Shown: positions 56,645-64,000, numbered from the stretch's first letter. The stretch: DNA of 64,000 bases from Flavobacteriales bacterium (GCA_016713865.1 JADJOG010000007.1:1-64000); one strand, 5' to 3'. Numbers and translations are program-made. The notes: generated by a model from the letters alone, not told the origin.

Positions 56645-57016
56645 ATGCTGATAGATATCGTACCCCTCCTCATTTACTTAGTCGTTCCCGCTGTAGGGCT
56701 TGGCGCATTCGCATGCGTGCTACAGACAATGCGGAAGCGTGCGATTCCTGAGCCACCAGTTTTGTCCTTGTTCGCCCTTTTCTTCTTGAATGGAAGTCTA
56801 TTGCTTGTTGTCCTCACTGCACTATTCTGGCATTGGTCCGGGATGGCATCTTTGGGTGTCGTCTTTCTGGTTCTTGTTGGTCCAGTGATAGCTATTGTTC
56901 TTCTTGTGAAGGGCCTCCGTACAAGCACTATGTCACCGTTTCATCAAGCGGTTCCGATACTGTCGGTGGCATTCATGGTCGCTTTGGTCGTTTGTTGTTG
57001 GATCAGCTTAGCGTAG
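56645..57016 (+). CDS. Small hydrophobic membrane protein, unknown family
   Basis: 123 residues with four hydrophobic segments: IVPLLIYLVVPAVGLGAFAC, LFALFFLNGSLLLVVLTALF, SLGVVFLVLVGPVIAIVLLV and VPILSVAFMVALVVCCWISL. No motif is recognised. The base composition is visibly more A/T-rich than the neighbouring genes and the codon choice is looser, which may indicate recent transfer or weak selection. It starts 24 bases after ispG and ends 4 bases before the CpeT-like gene, so it is probably co-transcribed. Confidence 0.65.
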   Translation: MLIDIVPLLIYLVVPAVGLGAFACVLQTMRKRAIPEPPVLSLFALFFLNGSLLLVVLTALFWHWSGMASLGVVFLVLVGPVIAIVLLVKGLRTSTMSPFHQAVPILSVAFMVALVVCCWISLA

Positions 57017-57020
57017 AACC

Positions 57021-57668
57021 ATGGCCTCAGTTTCCAGCTATGCCCTGCGGTTCCTCTGTGCCGCATTCTTGCAGGCCGTATTCTCGAATTCAACAACCGC
57101 CCAACGCACCCGCGCGCTCGAAGCCCTCGCCATGACCATGGAAGGCTCTTACTCCAGCGCAGAGCAAGCCAAGTCCGACACGAGCTACTTCAACATCGAG
57201 CTGGAGGTGGTGCGCATCTGGGCGAAGCGGAGGGATGGCGCTTGGTTCTATGTGGAGCGAGCAGCGGCCGAGAGCAAGGAGAAACCCTATCGCCAGCGCG
57301 TCTATCGGCTCACCGAAATGAACGACAGCACCTTCCGCAGCGAGATCTACACCATCCGCAGTGGCGAGCGCTTCTTCGGCGCTTACAAGGATCTTATGCT
57401 CCTGGCCCAGCTCTCGCCCGATTCCATCGATGTGATGGAGGGCTGCGCCATCACCCTGCAGCGCTACAAGAGCATCTACAGCGGAAGCACCACCGGCCGC
57501 GATTGCCCCAATGCGCGCAGCGGTGCGGCTTACGCCACCAGTGAAGTGACCATCCGCAGCGACCGCATGATCAGCTGGGACCGCGGCTACGACATGGCGG
57601 GCAAGCAGGTGTGGGGCGCCACCAAGGGCGGCTACATCTTCCTGAAACGGATGGGCCGAACACACTGA
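57021..57668 (+). CDS. CpeT/CpcT-family (DUF1001) protein, secreted
   Basis: 215 residues. The start MASVSSYALRFLCAAFLQAV followed by FSNSTTAQ is a signal-peptide-like beginning. Then LEALAMTMEGSYSSAEQAKS, the family signature WFYVERAAAESKEKPYRQRV YRLTEMNDSTFRSEIYTIR, a middle MEGCAITLQRYKSIYSGSTT, GRDCPNARSGAAYATSEVTI and the end DRGYDMAGKQVWGATKGGYI. In cyanobacteria CpeT/CpcT proteins attach bilins to phycobiliproteins; non-phototrophs also carry the family and their ligand is unknown. Phycobilin ligation is not implied. A terminator follows. Confidence 0.9.
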   Translation: MASVSSYALRFLCAAFLQAVFSNSTTAQRTRALEALAMTMEGSYSSAEQAKSDTSYFNIELEVVRIWAKRRDGAWFYVERAAAESKEKPYRQRVYRLTEMNDSTFRSEIYTIRSGERFFGAYKDLMLLAQLSPDSIDVMEGCAITLQRYKSIYSGSTTGRDCPNARSGAAYATSEVTIRSDRMISWDRGYDMAGKQVWGATKGGYIFLKRMGRTH

Positions 57669-57694
57669 AGCCGCGCCTTACGGGGCACGGCTTC
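57667..57694. terminator. Hairpin between convergent genes
   Basis: GAAGCCG (57667-57673) and CGGCTTC (57688-57694) form a stem, with GCC and GGC pairing inside. It overlaps the CpeT-like stop and faces the small gene ending at 57720. Confidence 0.6.
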
Positions 57695-57719
57695 AAGCGT
57701 ATGGTGTATGGAATGTGGT

Positions 57720-57848
57720 TCACTCTTGGGCGGCCACAACAGCGGTGGCCTTCTCCTGCTTGGTGTCGCTGCCATTGCTGGCGGCCACGCATACGAGGAG
57801 GATCAACAGAACGGCGGCTTGCAGTAGGGTGCGGTGCTTGGTCTCCAT
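57720..57848 (-). CDS. Small secreted or membrane peptide (42 aa)
   Basis: Reads METKHRTLLQAAVLLILLVC VAASNGSDTKQEKATAVVAA QE, stop TGA. A short charged N-terminus, one hydrophobic stretch and a polar tail: either a signal peptide with a small mature peptide or a single-pass peptide. It is below the usual gene-finder size limit. No known family. It lies alone between a terminator and the divergent regulator region. Confidence 0.4.
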   Translation of the reverse strand: METKHRTLLQAAVLLILLVCVAASNGSDTKQEKATAVVAAQE

Positions 57849-57954
57849 GGTTCGGTGCGGTACGGCCCTGTGAACGGGCCGCAGCCGCTACGGTTCCCCG
57901 TTTTCGACAGACAGCTACTGGTCATCGACGGTCGCTGTCAAGCTCTTCGCCTAC

Positions 57955-58242
57955 TCAGGTTTTCAAATAGCCCTTGATTGCGGCCACGTACGCCTCGAAC
58001 GCTGATAGCCCCGCAGGAGATACACGGCAGGACGTATTCGGGTAGTTGTCCTTGAATGTCTTCGTGACCTCGATGTAGCCCGCCTCCTTCAGCTTGCTGA
58101 TCTGCACGCTGAGGTTGCCGCGCGTGGCGCCGGTCTTCTCCAGCAGGTAGTTGAAGTCGGCGCTGTCAACGGCTACCAAGAGGCTCATCACCGCCAGCCG
58201 CAGCTGGTTGTGCAGCACGGGGTCAAGCGGCGCGAAGGCCAT
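57955..58242 (-). CDS. Small winged-helix transcriptional regulator (MarR/ArsR-like)
   Basis: 95 residues. LDPVLHNQLRLAVMSLLVAV, then SADFNYLLEKTGATRGNLSV QISKLKEAGYIEVTKTFKDN with a recognition helix, and a wing region. The C-terminal SPAGLSAFEAYVAAIKGYLK completes the fold. This is the compact HTH_34-like type that often controls the adjacent membrane protein gene in Bacteroidota. It overlaps the membrane gene by 20 bases, so the two are co-translated. Confidence 0.88.
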   Translation of the reverse strand: MAFAPLDPVLHNQLRLAVMSLLVAVDSADFNYLLEKTGATRGNLSVQISKLKEAGYIEVTKTFKDNYPNTSCRVSPAGLSAFEAYVAAIKGYLKT

Positions 58243-58810
58243 CCTCTTGGCGTTTGAGCAGGATCCCGGGAATGATGTAGCCCAGCAGCATGGCGCCGCA
58301 ATAGAGCGCGGTGAGCATGCCCGCTTGATCGGTGAAGTGCATGCCGATGCCTGCTGCCCAGAAGAGCAATCCGCCGAGGATCAAGGGCCTGAAACGCATG
58401 ATCTGTCCGGTGAGGAAGGTGGGCAGTCCGGTGAGCAAGGTGATGCCGGGGCCGGGATCGATGCCGTTGCGCAAGGTGCCGAAGAGCACGAGCATCATGG
58501 TGATGACGAAACTGCCCCATACCCAGCCCACGATGCGGTCCATGGGATTGGCCACCTGCTCTTGGCGCGATTGCCGGGCACCATAGATTGAACTGATGAT
58601 GCCGCCGCCAATGCCTGCGATGCCCCAAGGCATGCCATGGCGCATGGCCGGTTCGATGTCGGCGAGCAGGTAAGTGGCCAGCATGGCGCCGGTGAGCAGG
58701 ATGCCCCAAAGCAGGAAGTAGAAGCTGAGGCGGCTGAAGCTGCGCTTGGCCTGGCCGATCATGCCTTCGATGACCTTCAGGCTCTGTTCTGGTGTGAGGT
58801 GCTGTTCCAT
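58223..58810 (-). CDS. Membrane protein co-transcribed with the winged-helix regulator
   Basis: The start at 58810 gives MEQHLTPEQSLKVIEGMIGQ, then AKRSFSRLSFYFLLWGILLT; upstream in-frame codons extend across the promoter and are ignored. About 195 residues with five hydrophobic segments (LWGILLTGAMLATYLLA, WVWGSFVITMMLVLFGTL, LILGGLLFWAAGIGMHFT, ALYCGAMLLGYIIPGILL). No enzymatic motif. The unit of small regulator plus short membrane protein recurs in Bacteroidota, but its function is unknown. The Bacteroidetes-type promoter is directly upstream. Confidence 0.78.
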   Translation of the reverse strand: MEQHLTPEQSLKVIEGMIGQAKRSFSRLSFYFLLWGILLTGAMLATYLLADIEPAMRHGMPWGIAGIGGGIISSIYGARQSRQEQVANPMDRIVGWVWGSFVITMMLVLFGTLRNGIDPGPGITLLTGLPTFLTGQIMRFRPLILGGLLFWAAGIGMHFTDQAGMLTALYCGAMLLGYIIPGILLKRQEDGLRAA

Positions 58811-58829
58811 GGTGTTGTGAATCTGGGGC

Positions 58830-58861
58830 CAAACGTAGATAAGTCTATGAAATAAACCAAA
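58830..58861 (-). promoter_or_regulatory. Strong Bacteroidetes-type promoter
   Basis: On the minus strand TTTG (58858-58861), a 20-base spacer, and TACGTTTG (58830-58837), an exact TAnnTTTG match. The -7 box is 20 bases before the start at 58810. It is the clearest standard promoter in the window. Confidence 0.75.
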
Positions 58862-58881
58862 TATGTCCTTCACTTTGGCCC

Positions 58882-59523
58882 ATGCGGATACTGTTGGCAG
58901 GGGCTTCGGGGCTTGTGGGCAATGCGGTGCTGGAGCAAGCACTAAGACAGGAGCGCCCTTCTGAAGTGGTCTCGCTGGTGCGCCGAAGCACTGGCCAGCA
59001 CCACCCAAAGCTCGCCGAATGGCTCAGCACCGATGGCGACTTGCTTTCGGGCCTTCGCGCCGAACCGGTGGATGCCGTGATCTGCTGCTTGGGCACCACC
59101 ATCGGCAAAGTGGGTGGCGACAAGGCCAAGTTCATTCACGTGGACAAAGACCTGGTGCTAGGCCTTGCGCGCTGGGCGAAGGAGCAGGGCGTGCGGTGCT
59201 TCGCGGTGGTGAGCGCTATCGGCGCCGATGCGAGTTCGAGCGTGTTCTACAACAAGGTGAAAGGCGAGATGGAGCAGGAGCTGAAGGCCATCGGCTTGCC
59301 CGAGCTGCACATCTTTCATCCGTCCATTCTAACTGGCCCGCGGCAAGAGAAGCGCACCGGAGAGCGCATCGGCATCGTGGTGATGAGCATGGTGGCGCCA
59401 CTGTTGCCTGCCAAGTACAAGCCGATGCCGCACGATGTATTGGCGAAGGCGCTTCTCAAGTGCATCGGAACGCCGGGCGGCACGCACACCTATCGTGCGA
59501 TACGCGAGCTGGCCAGCAACTAG
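58882..59523 (+). CDS. NAD(P)-binding oxidoreductase, HTATIP2/TIP30-like
   Basis: 213 residues. A Rossmann nucleotide-binding start MRILLAGASGLVGNAVLEQA with the GxxGxxG-type pattern, DAVICCLGTTIGKVGGDKAK, then FAVVSAIGADASSSVFYNKV KGEMEQELKAIGL, where the Tyr and Lys (YNKVKGEME) are those of the extended short-chain reductase family. LHIFHPSILTGPRQEKRTGE completes the pattern. Substrate unknown. Convergent with the M23 gene; the stops overlap by 4 bases. Confidence 0.88.
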   Translation: MRILLAGASGLVGNAVLEQALRQERPSEVVSLVRRSTGQHHPKLAEWLSTDGDLLSGLRAEPVDAVICCLGTTIGKVGGDKAKFIHVDKDLVLGLARWAKEQGVRCFAVVSAIGADASSSVFYNKVKGEMEQELKAIGLPELHIFHPSILTGPRQEKRTGERIGIVVMSMVAPLLPAKYKPMPHDVLAKALLKCIGTPGGTHTYRAIRELASN

Positions 59524-60797
59524 AAGTTCGCCATGCGGCCTTGCGCCAGAACGAGCTCGGCCTCATCGAGGTGAGTGCCTAGGCTGTCGCGCAGCGAAGT
59601 GAAGGCGGGTCGATCAGTTGCTGCAATCGGTTCTGCGCTCGGGAACTCTTCCTTCCGGTGGTCCACTTGAGTGCCGTTCTTCCAAAAGCGGAAGCACACG
59701 TGAGGGCCTGTTGCCAAACCCGTACTGCCCACCTCGCCGATCACATCGCCCTGTTGCACGCGCTGGCCCTGCTTCACCAGGATTTTCTGCATGTGCAGGT
59801 ATTGCGTGCTGTACACGCCGTTGTGCCGGATCTTGACGAAGTTGCCATTGCCGCCGGTGCGCCCTGCTTGCTCCACCACACCATCGCCCACGGCGAGGAT
59901 CGGTGTTCCGTACGGCGCGGCGTAATCCGTTCCGAGGTGCGCCTTCATCACCTTCTGCACCGGATGCAAGCGCTTGCCACTGAAGCCCGATGAAATACGG
60001 CTGAACTTGAGCGGTGCTTTGAGGAAGGCCTTGCGCAAGCTGTTGCCCTCGTCATCGAAGTAGGTGGCTTCCTTGCCTTCGCCGAAGCGGAAAGCGGCCT
60101 TCACCTTATCGCCGCTCACGTAGCGCGCGGCCAGTATGCGCGGCGTGCCCACGCGTTTGCCTTCCACCGATTGCTCGGCATACACCACGCTGAACACATC
60201 GCCTTTCCGGATGCGGTAGAAATCGACTGTCCACGCGAACACCTCGCTGAGCAGCACGGCCAACACGGGATCAGCGCCTGCACGCGCGAGGTCGTTGTAC
60301 AGCGCACCGGTGACCGTTGCAGCGATGGCTTGCTGCGTGAACACGCTCGGGCGCTCGCCAAGCGTCACGTATTCGTTGCCTGCGAGCAGATGGAAGACCA
60401 CGTACTGGATCGGATCGGCCTCGTAGATGAAGTAGTGCGGCGCGCTGCCATCAGCATCGGGAACGATGAAGGCATACGGATGCCCCGCGCGCAGCTTGCG
60501 CACATCGAAGAGGCCTTGCGCTTTCGACACCAGCGCTTCGATCACGCTGGCCGAGATGCCCTCCGCGCTCAGCAATCCGCCGAAGCTCGCGCCAGCTTTC
60601 ACGCGCCCTTCACGCAGGATCATGCCTTCCATCGAGACGCCGAAGGCCATGGGCGGTGGCATCGGCACAGTGATGGTGTCCTCCACGAAGGGCTCCTCCA
60701 CATACTGCTCGCGCGGCCGGATGTCGACACCGATCAGCACGTACACGATGATCGCGGCGGACACCAATCCCAGACCCCAGCTCACCCAGCGCTTCAT
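59520..60797 (-). CDS. M23-family peptidoglycan metallopeptidase
   Basis: 425 residues. An N-terminal membrane or signal segment (WVSWGLGLVSAAIIVYVLIG), a long N-terminal domain with LysM-like or regulatory features (SFGGLLSAEGISASVIEALV, FDVRKLRAGHPYAFIVPDAD), then the M23 domain: HPVQKVMKAHLGTDYAAPYG with zinc-binding His and Asp, VGDGVVEQAGRTGGNGNFVK, and STGLATGPHVCFRFWKNGTQ. The usual HxH is HVC here, which I recall in related Bacteroidota proteins, so it may still be active. It probably cuts peptide cross-bridges in the cell wall during growth. Confidence 0.9.
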   Translation of the reverse strand: MKRWVSWGLGLVSAAIIVYVLIGVDIRPREQYVEEPFVEDTITVPMPPPMAFGVSMEGMILREGRVKAGASFGGLLSAEGISASVIEALVSKAQGLFDVRKLRAGHPYAFIVPDADGSAPHYFIYEADPIQYVVFHLLAGNEYVTLGERPSVFTQQAIAATVTGALYNDLARAGADPVLAVLLSEVFAWTVDFYRIRKGDVFSVVYAEQSVEGKRVGTPRILAARYVSGDKVKAAFRFGEGKEATYFDDEGNSLRKAFLKAPLKFSRISSGFSGKRLHPVQKVMKAHLGTDYAAPYGTPILAVGDGVVEQAGRTGGNGNFVKIRHNGVYSTQYLHMQKILVKQGQRVQQGDVIGEVGSTGLATGPHVCFRFWKNGTQVDHRKEEFPSAEPIAATDRPAFTSLRDSLGTHLDEAELVLAQGRMANF

Positions 60798-60812
60798 GGC
60801 GGGCAGAAACGC

Positions 60813-60842
60813 CAGCGCCCCGGCGCGATGGCCGGGGCGCTG
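60813..60842 (-). terminator. Strong hairpin terminator
   Basis: CAGCGCCCCGGC-GCGATG-GCCGGGGCGCTG is a perfect 12-bp stem with a 6-base loop, between the DUF3108 stop at 60904 and the M23 start. On the minus strand a short T-stretch (GTTTCTG) follows. Confidence 0.75.
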
Positions 60843-60903
60843 AGAAGCGTTTCAACGATACGGTGTTACTGCCTAGCGCATCAGATTGCACCGCTAACAC
60901 CCT

Positions 60904-61731
60904 CTACTGCTTCGCGATCGGATGGCTCAGCCCTTCGTATTGGCTCAGCTCCATTTTGATCGAGCCCACGAGCACCTTGGCCTGCGCGAGCACGGGGATC
61001 TTGTTGCCGTCGTCGGTGATCCAAACGTTCAGGTCGTCGTTGGTCTTGAAGATGCGGCCTTCCTGCACCACGGGCTGGAATTTCATGCAGCGGTACTTGC
61101 CGTTGCGGAGCTTGATGGTCTCCTTGCCGACGTACTTCATCTGCAAGGGCCAGAGCTCATCGTCGAGGAAGGTCTGGATGGTGTACACATCGCCGGGCTT
61201 GGCATTGCTGAAGTCGAGCGTGCGGGCGTAGTAGAAGGCGCTGAGCATATCCTGCACGCTGGGTGGCACGGCATGCGTCTTCGGCTCTTGGGTGACCACT
61301 TCGTTCTTGTGCTGGCGGTAGAAGTAATCTTGGCTGAACTCGTAGCCGCCCTCGCTCACGCGACGCTGGAACATCCAAGGGAACACGCCCTCGGCATCGA
61401 ACTGGCTCTCGTAGTAGTCATCGACCTTGTAGAAGGCGTTGAAGGCGCCGAGACTGCGGCCGCGCCCCACCGCGCGCAGCACCTTGCGGCCCATGATGGG
61501 CTGCTCCACATCGCGGAGCTCCACCACCGCCTCGCCGGCATTCACCCAGCCGTAGTGAACGATGTAGGTGAGCTTCTCGCCAGACTTGAAGGCGTTGTGG
61601 TTGACGGTGCGGAAGTTCGAGGAACTAGCAACGGCGGTTTTAGGGTCCGATTCCGCTGGGCGATCACTCTGGGCGAAGGCCATGGTGAAGAGGCCGATGC
61701 CCGCCAGGAAGAAGGTTGATGTGCGTACCAT
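60904..61731 (-). CDS. DUF3108-family secreted protein
   Basis: The start at 61731 gives MVRTSTFFLAGIGLFTMAFA followed by QSDRP, a signal peptide; the upstream in-frame residues lie in the intergenic repeat. 275 residues. FKSGEKLTYIVHYGWVNAGE, AVVELRDVEQPIMGRKVLRA and SLGAFNAFYKVDDYYESQFD match DUF3108; NVWITDDGNKIPVLAQAKVL and GSIKMELSQYEGL form the end. Likely a beta-rich periplasmic or outer-membrane-associated protein; function not established. Confidence 0.88.
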   Translation of the reverse strand: MVRTSTFFLAGIGLFTMAFAQSDRPAESDPKTAVASSSNFRTVNHNAFKSGEKLTYIVHYGWVNAGEAVVELRDVEQPIMGRKVLRAVGRGRSLGAFNAFYKVDDYYESQFDAEGVFPWMFQRRVSEGGYEFSQDYFYRQHKNEVVTQEPKTHAVPPSVQDMLSAFYYARTLDFSNAKPGDVYTIQTFLDDELWPLQMKYVGKETIKLRNGKYRCMKFQPVVQEGRIFKTNDDLNVWITDDGNKIPVLAQAKVLVGSIKMELSQYEGLSHPIAKQ

Positions 61732-61794
61732 GCCACTGGGAACGCAAAGCAGGTGCCGATCGGTACAGGGGGCTTCGCGCAGGGTTAAGCGCAT

Positions 61795-61874
61795 GTTGCG
61801 TGTTAGCGCGTTACGTGTTGCGTGTTCTGTGGCAGGACGCTCACCCCGCAACACGTAACTCGCTAACACGCAAC
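61795..61874. repeat. 80-base inverted repeat between leuS and DUF3108
   Basis: Two 28-base arms (61795-61822 and 61847-61874) are reverse complements with a single mismatch, separated by 24 bases. The arms are made of tandem-like GTTGCGTGTTAGCGCGTTAC blocks. It directly follows the leuS stop, so it may act as a terminator, but its size is more like a dispersed palindromic repeat. Confidence 0.6.
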
Positions 61875-61878
61875 GTAT

Positions 61879-64000
61879 TCAAACAACGATGTTCACGATG
61901 CGCTTGGGCACCACAATCACCTTCTTCGGCGGCTGACCGCCCAGTTTGGACTGCACCTCGGGGTTGGCGAGCACGGCGGCCTCCACTTCTTCTTTGCTGA
62001 GGGCGATGGGGAATTCCAGTTGCAGGCGCGTTTTGCCGTTGAAGCTGATGGGGTAGCTGAAGCTGTCCTCCACCAAGTGGCTGGCATCCCATTTCGGCCA
62101 AGGGGCCAGGGTGACGCTGGTGCTGTGCCCCAGTTTCTCCCACAGCTCTTCGGCGATGTGCGGCGCGAAGGGCGCGAGCGTGATTACCAATGGCTCCAGC
62201 ACCGCGCGTTTATTGCACTTCAAGGCGCCCAGTTCGTTCACCGCGATCATGAATTGCGCCACGCTGGTGTTGAACGACATCTTCTCGATGTCCTCGCTCA
62301 CCTTCTTGATGGTGGCGTGCAGGACTTTCAACTCCGCTTTCGTGGGGGCTTCGTCGGTTATGTGTGGCGGGTCGACCCTGAGGGTCGACGCTACAGGTGC
62401 GTCCGAAGAAGATCCTGCATGGAACAGATACCAGAATTTCTTCAGGAAACGGTAGGTGCCCTCGATGCCGTTGGTGTCCCAGGGCTTGCTCTGCTCCAAG
62501 GGGCCGAGGAACATCTCGTACAGTCGCAGCGTGTCGGCGCCGTACTTGGCGATGATGTCGTCGGGGTTCACCACGTTGAACTTCGACTTGGACATCTTCT
62601 CGACCAGACTCTCAACCCGAAAGACAATCTCACCTTCCACGTTTATCTCATTGTCATTCAGATAGCGCTTCGCAACACCATCCTTTATGAAGCCATTCAG
62701 GCAGAGATAAACTCCACTGCGAATGTCCTCGCGGCTCTCACCGAGAATCATTTGTGACACATCTACAATCCCGCTGTTCACGAATCGAATGTCGAGGGGT
62801 AGGTGCGTAACATTCCTTTCGTCGGCTACCGATGCCTTTGCGAAGTCAATCAAGCCTAACAAGTCGGCGCTAATGAAGAAACGACCGAAGCCTGTTGTGG
62901 GAGATGAAGGTTCTATTCGTCTTCCGTCGATAAGTGGAATTAGAGGTCCATCCGTTTCGAAGTTTGTCTTGAACTGACTGCGAGTTGCGATGGCGGAAAC
63001 CCCCTGGATCATCCCCTGGTTCACCAACTTCGTCGCAGGCTCATCAAAGGGGATCCAACCGCGATCATGCAGGAACTTGGTCCAGAAGCGGAAGTAGAGC
63101 AGGTGGCCGGTGGCGTGCTCGCTGCCGCCCACGTAGAGATCGACCTGCTGCCAGTAGTTGATGGCCTCGGGTGAGGCGAAGCGCTCCGCGTTGTGCGGGT
63201 CCATGTAGCGCAGGAAGTACCAGCTGCTCCCGGCCCAGCCGGGCATCGTCGTTGTTTCCAGTGGATGGCCCTTGTAGTTCCAATTCGCAGCACGCGCCAG
63301 TGGTGGTTCGCCGTCCTCGGTGGGAAGGAACTTGTCCACTTCGGGCAGCTTCAGCGGCAGCTCGCTTTCGGGCAGGGCATAGGGCACACCGTCCTTGTAG
63401 TAGATCGGAATCGGCTCGCCCCAGTAGCGCTGGCGGCCGAAGGCGGCATCACGCAAACGGAAGTTGATGCGACGTTCGCCCGCACCGAGTTTCACGAGTT
63501 CGTCAATGGCGCGTGTGATCGCGTCGGGCACCTTCAAGCCCTTGAGGAATCCTTCGCTGCTGATTGTAGCGTCTTTGCGTTCGTCGGCTTCTTTGCTGAT
63601 GTCCGCGCCTTCCGTCACCGCGATGATTGGTAAGCCGAAGTGCGTCGCGAAGTTCCAGTCGCGCTGATCGCCGCCGGGCACGGCCATCACCGCGCCGGTG
63701 CCGTAGCCGCCAAGGACGTAATCGCCCACCCACACAGGCACTTCTTGTCCGGTGAAGGGATGGATGCAAAACGCGCCGGTGAACACGCCGCTCACCTTCT
63801 TCACATCGGCCATGCGCTCGCGCTCGCTGCGGTTCTTCGCGGTGGTCACGTAGGCCATCACTTCTTCGCGACGATCGGCGGGCGTGATCACCTCCACCAA
63901 TTCGTGCTCGGGCGCCAACGTCACGAAGGTGACACCGAAGAGCGTGTCGGGGCGCGTGGTGAAGACTTCAATGTCACCTGCGGCATCCTTCAACTTGAAG
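61879..64000 (-). CDS. leuS: Leucyl-tRNA synthetase, partial (N-terminus outside window)
   Basis: About 706 codons; the frame continues past the right edge, so the first 200 or so residues, including the HIGH motif, are missing. Visible: the editing domain (EVFTTRPDTLFGVTFVTLAP, GTGAVMAVPGGDQRDWNFA), the aminoacylation core (GRQRYWGEPIPIYYKDGVPY, MPGWAGSSWYFLRYMDPHNA, YVGGSEHATGHLLYFRFWTK), KMSKS within EKMSKSKFNVVNPDDIIAKY, the anticodon-binding region (PFAPHIAEELWEKLGH) and the C-terminal domain. Just before KMSKS the leucyl-specific domain is longer than usual and clearly A/T-richer than its surroundings. A palindrome also lies inside the coding sequence. Essential for charging tRNA-Leu. 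Confidence 0.95.
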   Translation of the reverse strand, partial: FKLKDAAGDIEVFTTRPDTLFGVTFVTLAPEHELVEVITPADRREEVMAYVTTAKNRSERERMADVKKVSGVFTGAFCIHPFTGQEVPVWVGDYVLGGYGTGAVMAVPGGDQRDWNFATHFGLPIIAVTEGADISKEADERKDATISSEGFLKGLKVPDAITRAIDELVKLGAGERRINFRLRDAAFGRQRYWGEPIPIYYKDGVPYALPESELPLKLPEVDKFLPTEDGEPPLARAANWNYKGHPLETTTMPGWAGSSWYFLRYMDPHNAERFASPEAINYWQQVDLYVGGSEHATGHLLYFRFWTKFLHDRGWIPFDEPATKLVNQGMIQGVSAIATRSQFKTNFETDGPLIPLIDGRRIEPSSPTTGFGRFFISADLLGLIDFAKASVADERNVTHLPLDIRFVNSGIVDVSQMILGESREDIRSGVYLCLNGFIKDGVAKRYLNDNEINVEGEIVFRVESLVEKMSKSKFNVVNPDDIIAKYGADTLRLYEMFLGPLEQSKPWDTNGIEGTYRFLKKFWYLFHAGSSSDAPVASTLRVDPPHITDEAPTKAELKVLHATIKKVSEDIEKMSFNTSVAQFMIAVNELGALKCNKRAVLEPLVITLAPFAPHIAEELWEKLGHSTSVTLAPWPKWDASHLVEDSFSYPISFNGKTRLQLEFPIALSKEEVEAAVLANPEVQSKLGGQPPKKVIVVPKRIVNIVV
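62371..62389. repeat. REP-like palindrome within leuS
   Basis: GTCGACCC-TGA-GGGTCGAC is a perfect 8-bp inverted repeat followed by GCTACA, coding for part of VASTLRVDPPH in a likely surface loop. Similar short palindromes with a GTAG-like end are common as dispersed repeats. Here it is in frame. Confidence 0.5.

Noticed and set aside
57021..57668. Phycobilin lyase function for the CpeT-like protein
   Set aside because: The family is found in non-phototrophs; nothing else in the window suggests bilin chemistry.

Overview
The window is high-GC DNA from a member of the Bacteroidota, most likely a Flavobacteriales-type lineage. The evidence is several secreted proteins with type IX secretion (T9SS) C-terminal sorting domains, LytTR response regulators paired with LytS-type sensor kinases, a long-form IspG, a TonB-dependent receptor with a carboxypeptidase-like N-terminal domain, and promoters of the Bacteroidetes type (TTTG, then about 19-20 bases, then TAnnTTTG). 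There is no phage, IS element, CRISPR array or rRNA. The one complete tRNA is tRNA-Ala(GGC), inside a degenerate tandem array.

Left part (1 to about 27.5 kb): signalling genes interleaved with surface and secreted proteins. It holds a NarL-type response regulator flanked by two copies of a 16-bp palindrome; an OmpA-like protein; an operon-like run with a LytTR regulator, a secreted protein, a beta-helix T9SS protein and a stand-alone LytTR domain; two further T9SS or fibre-like proteins; a Fic protein; a propeller-type histidine kinase with its LytTR regulator; and a second kinase (TPR lipoprotein) with an outer-membrane protein, an SH3/TPR protein, a LytTR regulator and two secreted proteins. 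Several of these genes share paired direct repeats about 20-21 bp apart, placed about 30-33 bp upstream of a -7 promoter box. This is the layout expected of LytTR activator sites. I read three related operator families (cores CGGATTCACA, GCCATTCACA/GCCACTCACT and CGTTCACCCGATC), suggesting parallel LytTR circuits controlling envelope and secreted proteins.

Middle part (27.5 to 50 kb): mostly intact metabolic, transport and envelope genes. These are an aldo/keto reductase, a GNAT-like protein, a membrane hydrolase, DUF1761 and LysE-type membrane proteins, a VOC protein, a deiodinase-like T9SS protein, an ABC exporter (ATPase plus an adaptor fused in frame to the permease), RidA, DinB, DUF3999/DUF2339, DUF418, an SLC13 transporter, a TMEM220-like protein, a TonB-dependent receptor and a fructosamine-kinase-like protein.

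Right part (50 to 64 kb): the tRNA-Ala array, a polyphosphate kinase with an N-terminal HD domain, an EamA transporter, ispG, a CpeT-like protein, a small winged-helix regulator with a membrane partner, a TIP30-like oxidoreductase, an M23 peptidase, a DUF3108 protein and leuS, which runs off the right edge.

Quality warning: I count roughly 28 apparent frameshifts, all left of about 31.1 kb. Where the expected motif is clear they look like single-base losses, often in short homopolymers (for example at the WSPLASG motif of the aldo/keto reductase and at the kinase H-box). They are more likely sequence errors than gene decay, so frameshifted genes are given as single features spanning all frames.
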